Shown: in pieces, positions 61,101 to 64,000 of the stretch
Position numbering within the stretch: the stretch's first letter is position 1
Layout: each line of letters begins with the position of its first letter
Assembly: GCA_014904845.1 (NCBI GenBank)
Contig: MU119485.1
Location: 1,885-65,884 of the forward strand
Origin: Acephala macrosclerotiorum
Taxonomy: Eukaryota; Ascomycota; Leotiomycetes; Helotiales; Mollisiaceae
Direction of reading: 5' to 3'
Length of the DNA stretch: 64,000 nt
The notes under the pieces: model-generated
Seen by the model: the letters and a program-made list of their open reading frames with translations, nothing else
What the model was told of the DNA's origin: nothing
Databases searched by the model: none
Program-made: the position numbers and the translations under genes

Positions 61101-64000
61101 AAAAATTTTTAAATATAATAATAATTTCTTTTTTTTATAATTTAATTATAAATTTTATATTCGCTTTTTATTTATTTATTATATAAATTATATCGATTAT
61201 AATTTTTATTATTCGTAAAATTATTATTATTATTATTATTAATATTTATAAAATTAAAATATTTTTATTTAAAATAAATTATAAATTTATTTTTATTTTT
61301 TATATTTCTCGATCGTTTATAACGTTTAAATTAATTTTCGATTAAAATTAAATAATTTTTATTATTATATTTATTATTTTTAATTTTTTATTTTTTTTAT
61401 ATAATTTTTATAAATTATTTTTTATCGATTTTTTAATTTATAAAATAATTACATAATATATTTTTCGTTTATAATTATTAGTAATTTATATAGTTTTTTT
61501 TATTTTTTATATTTATTAAAAATTCGAATTTTAAAATTAATTAATAAATTTAAAATTATTAAAATATTAAAATCGTTTTTTATTATTAAAATATTATTAA
61601 TTTATCGTTTAATTTATATACGATAAAATTCGTTTATTATTTTACGAATAACGTTTATTTTTATTATTATTATCGACGTAAAAATATTTATATTAAAATT
61701 TTTAAAATATATTTTAAATATTAATAAAATTAATATAAATTCGTTCGATTTTATTAAATCGTTATAAATTTTTATTATTATTTATAATATATTTTATTAT
61801 TTTTTTTAATATAATCATATAAATTTATTATAATAAAATATAATATTATTTTCTTTTTCTAATTAAATTATACGTTTTAATCGAAATTTTTTTTATTTTT
61901 ATTATTACGATTTTTATTTATTATTTAAATTTTACGAACGTAAAATTTTTTTAACGTTATAAATTAAAACTTTTAACGATTTTAAATACGTATTAATTTA
62001 ATATTTTTTAATTACGTTTTATATTATTCGTATAAATATTTTTATAACGAATTATACGTTTTAAAATTTTATAATAAAATTTATAAATTATAAAATCGTA
62101 TTATTATTTAAATATATAATATTAACGATTATCGAATAATTAAACTTATAATCGTTTATTAAAAAAAATTTAAATTATTTTAACGATTTAACGTTTATTT
62201 AATAATAATAATAAAATTTATTCATTTATTTTAATTATTAAAATATAAAATTTTTATATTTAATTTTATTAAAAATATTTATAAATTGTTATATTAATAA
62301 ATATTTAAATTTTTTATATATATATTATAAATTTATATTTATTAAATAATATTAAATAAAAACTTTTTTTAATTTTATTAATAAAATTTATAAGTATTTT
62401 TATTTATATATAATCGATATAATTATATTATTATTACGTTTTTTTATACGATTTTTTATATTATTAAATTAAATTTTAAATTTATTTATATTTTTTAAAA
62501 ATAATAAAAATAATATATTATAAAATAAAACGTAAAAAAATATAAATTTTAATTGTATTTTCGATTTTTATATTATTTATTTCGAATTAAATTTTTTTTT
62601 TATAATTCAAAATATTAAATTTAATTCGTAAATCGATTTTTTATAAAATTATAAATTAATTATATTTTATTATTAATATAACGATTACGTTTATATTTAA
62701 TAATATATTTTAAAAAATTTTTATAATATATTTATTTATAAATTAAATTTTTTTTTTTAAATTTATTTTAATTAAATTAAATACGTCGTTTTTAATTATT
62801 TAATTTCACGATTAATTTTTCGATATTAATATATTTTATAATAAAAAAATTAATTTTTACGAGTTTTTTATTATTTTTTTTTTATTTTTCGAAATTAAAT
62901 TTTTTTATATTTAAAATAAAAATATCGAAAATATTTATTTTATTTTTATTATCGAATTTTTTTATTTTTTCTTCGTAAATTAAAATTTTTTAATAATTTA
63001 TTATAAAAACGTATTTTTTATAGTAAAAATAAATTTTATTTTTAAATTTTTCGTATATTTATTATTTTTTTTTTAAAAAAATATTTTATAAATTAATAAT
63101 TTATTTTTTTATAAATATAAATTTATTTTTTTTAAATAATTATTTCAATTATATTTATTATATTTTTAATTTTTATAATTATTATTATATTTATTTTAAT
63201 TGCGTTTATTGTTACGATTTTTATTTATTTTATATTTTTTATATTTATAATCGATAAAATTAATATTAAACTTTTTTTAACGTATTTTATATAATATTTT
63301 TTAATATCGTTATAAATTCGTAAAATATAATTTTTTATATTATTATTTTTACGATTTTTTTTTCGATTATTTTTTTCGAATTTATTATAATTTATTAAAT
63401 AATAATTCAAAATTTTTAATTATTTTTTTATTAAAAACTTTTTAATAATATTTTATAAAATAATTTTTTTAAATAAATAATAAAAATTAAAAATATTATT
63501 TAAATAAAAATTTTATATTTATTTTTTTAATATAATTAAAAACGTTTTTTCGTATATATTTAATATAATATTTATATTATCGTAATAAATTTAAAATAAT
63601 TTTAATTTTTCGTCGAAAAAATTATAAATTATTTTTTTATATTTATTTTTTTATTTTTATTCGAAATTTTAAATTTTTTTTTTTTTATATCGTACGATTA
63701 ATATTTATTATAAATTTTTTATTATAAATAATTAATTTTTCGAGATTTATAATCGTTTTATTATATATTAAAAAATTAAAAAATTTATTATTGTAATAAA
63801 TTTAATTTTAATAATTTTTTTTATTTTCATTATAAATAATATTATATTTATTCGAAAATTTATTCGTAGTATTAATTTTTTTTTTTTTTTTTTTAAATAT
63901 TTTCGTTTTAAATCGATTTTTTTTATAATAAATCGTAATATTTCGTTTATTAAAATTTTCGATAATATTTTCGAGTTTTTAAAATAACGATTTCAAAAAT
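58190..64000. repeat. AT-rich block, RIP-degraded repeat (right), continues past the window
   Basis: Almost pure A/T. By eye nearly every remaining C is in CpG, more strictly than in the left block. Collinear matches to the left block: 59,790-60,040 against about 100-350 (shared words cataaaacgttttt-like, aaatcgaattatt, ttaaaacgtttttaat) and 61,450-61,800 against about 1,920-2,270 (shared gttcgattttat and the tatagtttttt neighbourhood). Same orientation, so the window is flanked by two copies of one element, or of a family. The only open frame (63,225-63,410, minus) is Asn/Lys/Ile low-complexity. No coding content can be recovered by eye. Confidence 0.9.

Overview
This is a window from a filamentous ascomycete (Pezizomycotina; a Leotiomycetes-type genome is my best guess). 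The genes carry short GT-AG introns of about 48-85 nt. The families are typical of such fungi: HET, Clr5, 2EXR, FAD-linked oxidoreductase, mitochondrial ribosomal protein S8 and homoisocitrate dehydrogenase. Gene-bearing DNA of balanced composition alternates with extremely AT-rich blocks that look like repeats destroyed by repeat-induced point mutation (RIP).

Layout. 1-7,930: AT-rich RIP block. 7,931-13,440: small island with an uncertain ORF pair, an intact HET gene and a HET relict. 13,440-15,835: second AT-rich block holding a 65-bp patch that escaped mutation. 15,836-28,421: degenerate repeat, a probably broken multi-pass membrane protein gene, a conserved proline-rich protein, a doubtful ORF, then a tandem family of Clr5 genes (two intact, one decayed). 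29,210-33,887: housekeeping core with mitochondrial uS8, LYS12 and a conserved disordered protein. 33,888-37,157: gene-free. 37,158-44,052: DJ-1/PfpI gene, a heavily broken FAD oxidoreductase, a cupin gene and two more genes interrupted by in-frame stops. 45,190-51,996: three 2EXR-family loci in a row (gene, pseudogene, gene). 53,702-55,463: single-pass membrane protein with PY motifs. 55,940-58,150: tandem array of about 600-bp units, each with a TATA box. 58,190-64,000: third AT-rich block.

The genes do not form one pathway or operon. The most interesting structure is genomic. The left and right AT blocks are collinear, differently mutated copies of one element. A 65-bp stretch in the middle block aligns without gaps to a stretch in the left block, nearly all differences being C-to-T or G-to-A. 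Between them, multigene families show a gradient from intact to broken, and the clearest nonsense codons fit C-to-T change. The Clr5 paralogues share a promoter motif built on AAAGTGCAAAAA. The tandem array next to the right AT block looks like repeated promoter units without an evident ORF.

All exon structures were derived by hand from splice consensus and reading-frame continuity. Family calls rest on remembered motifs, not on a database search.
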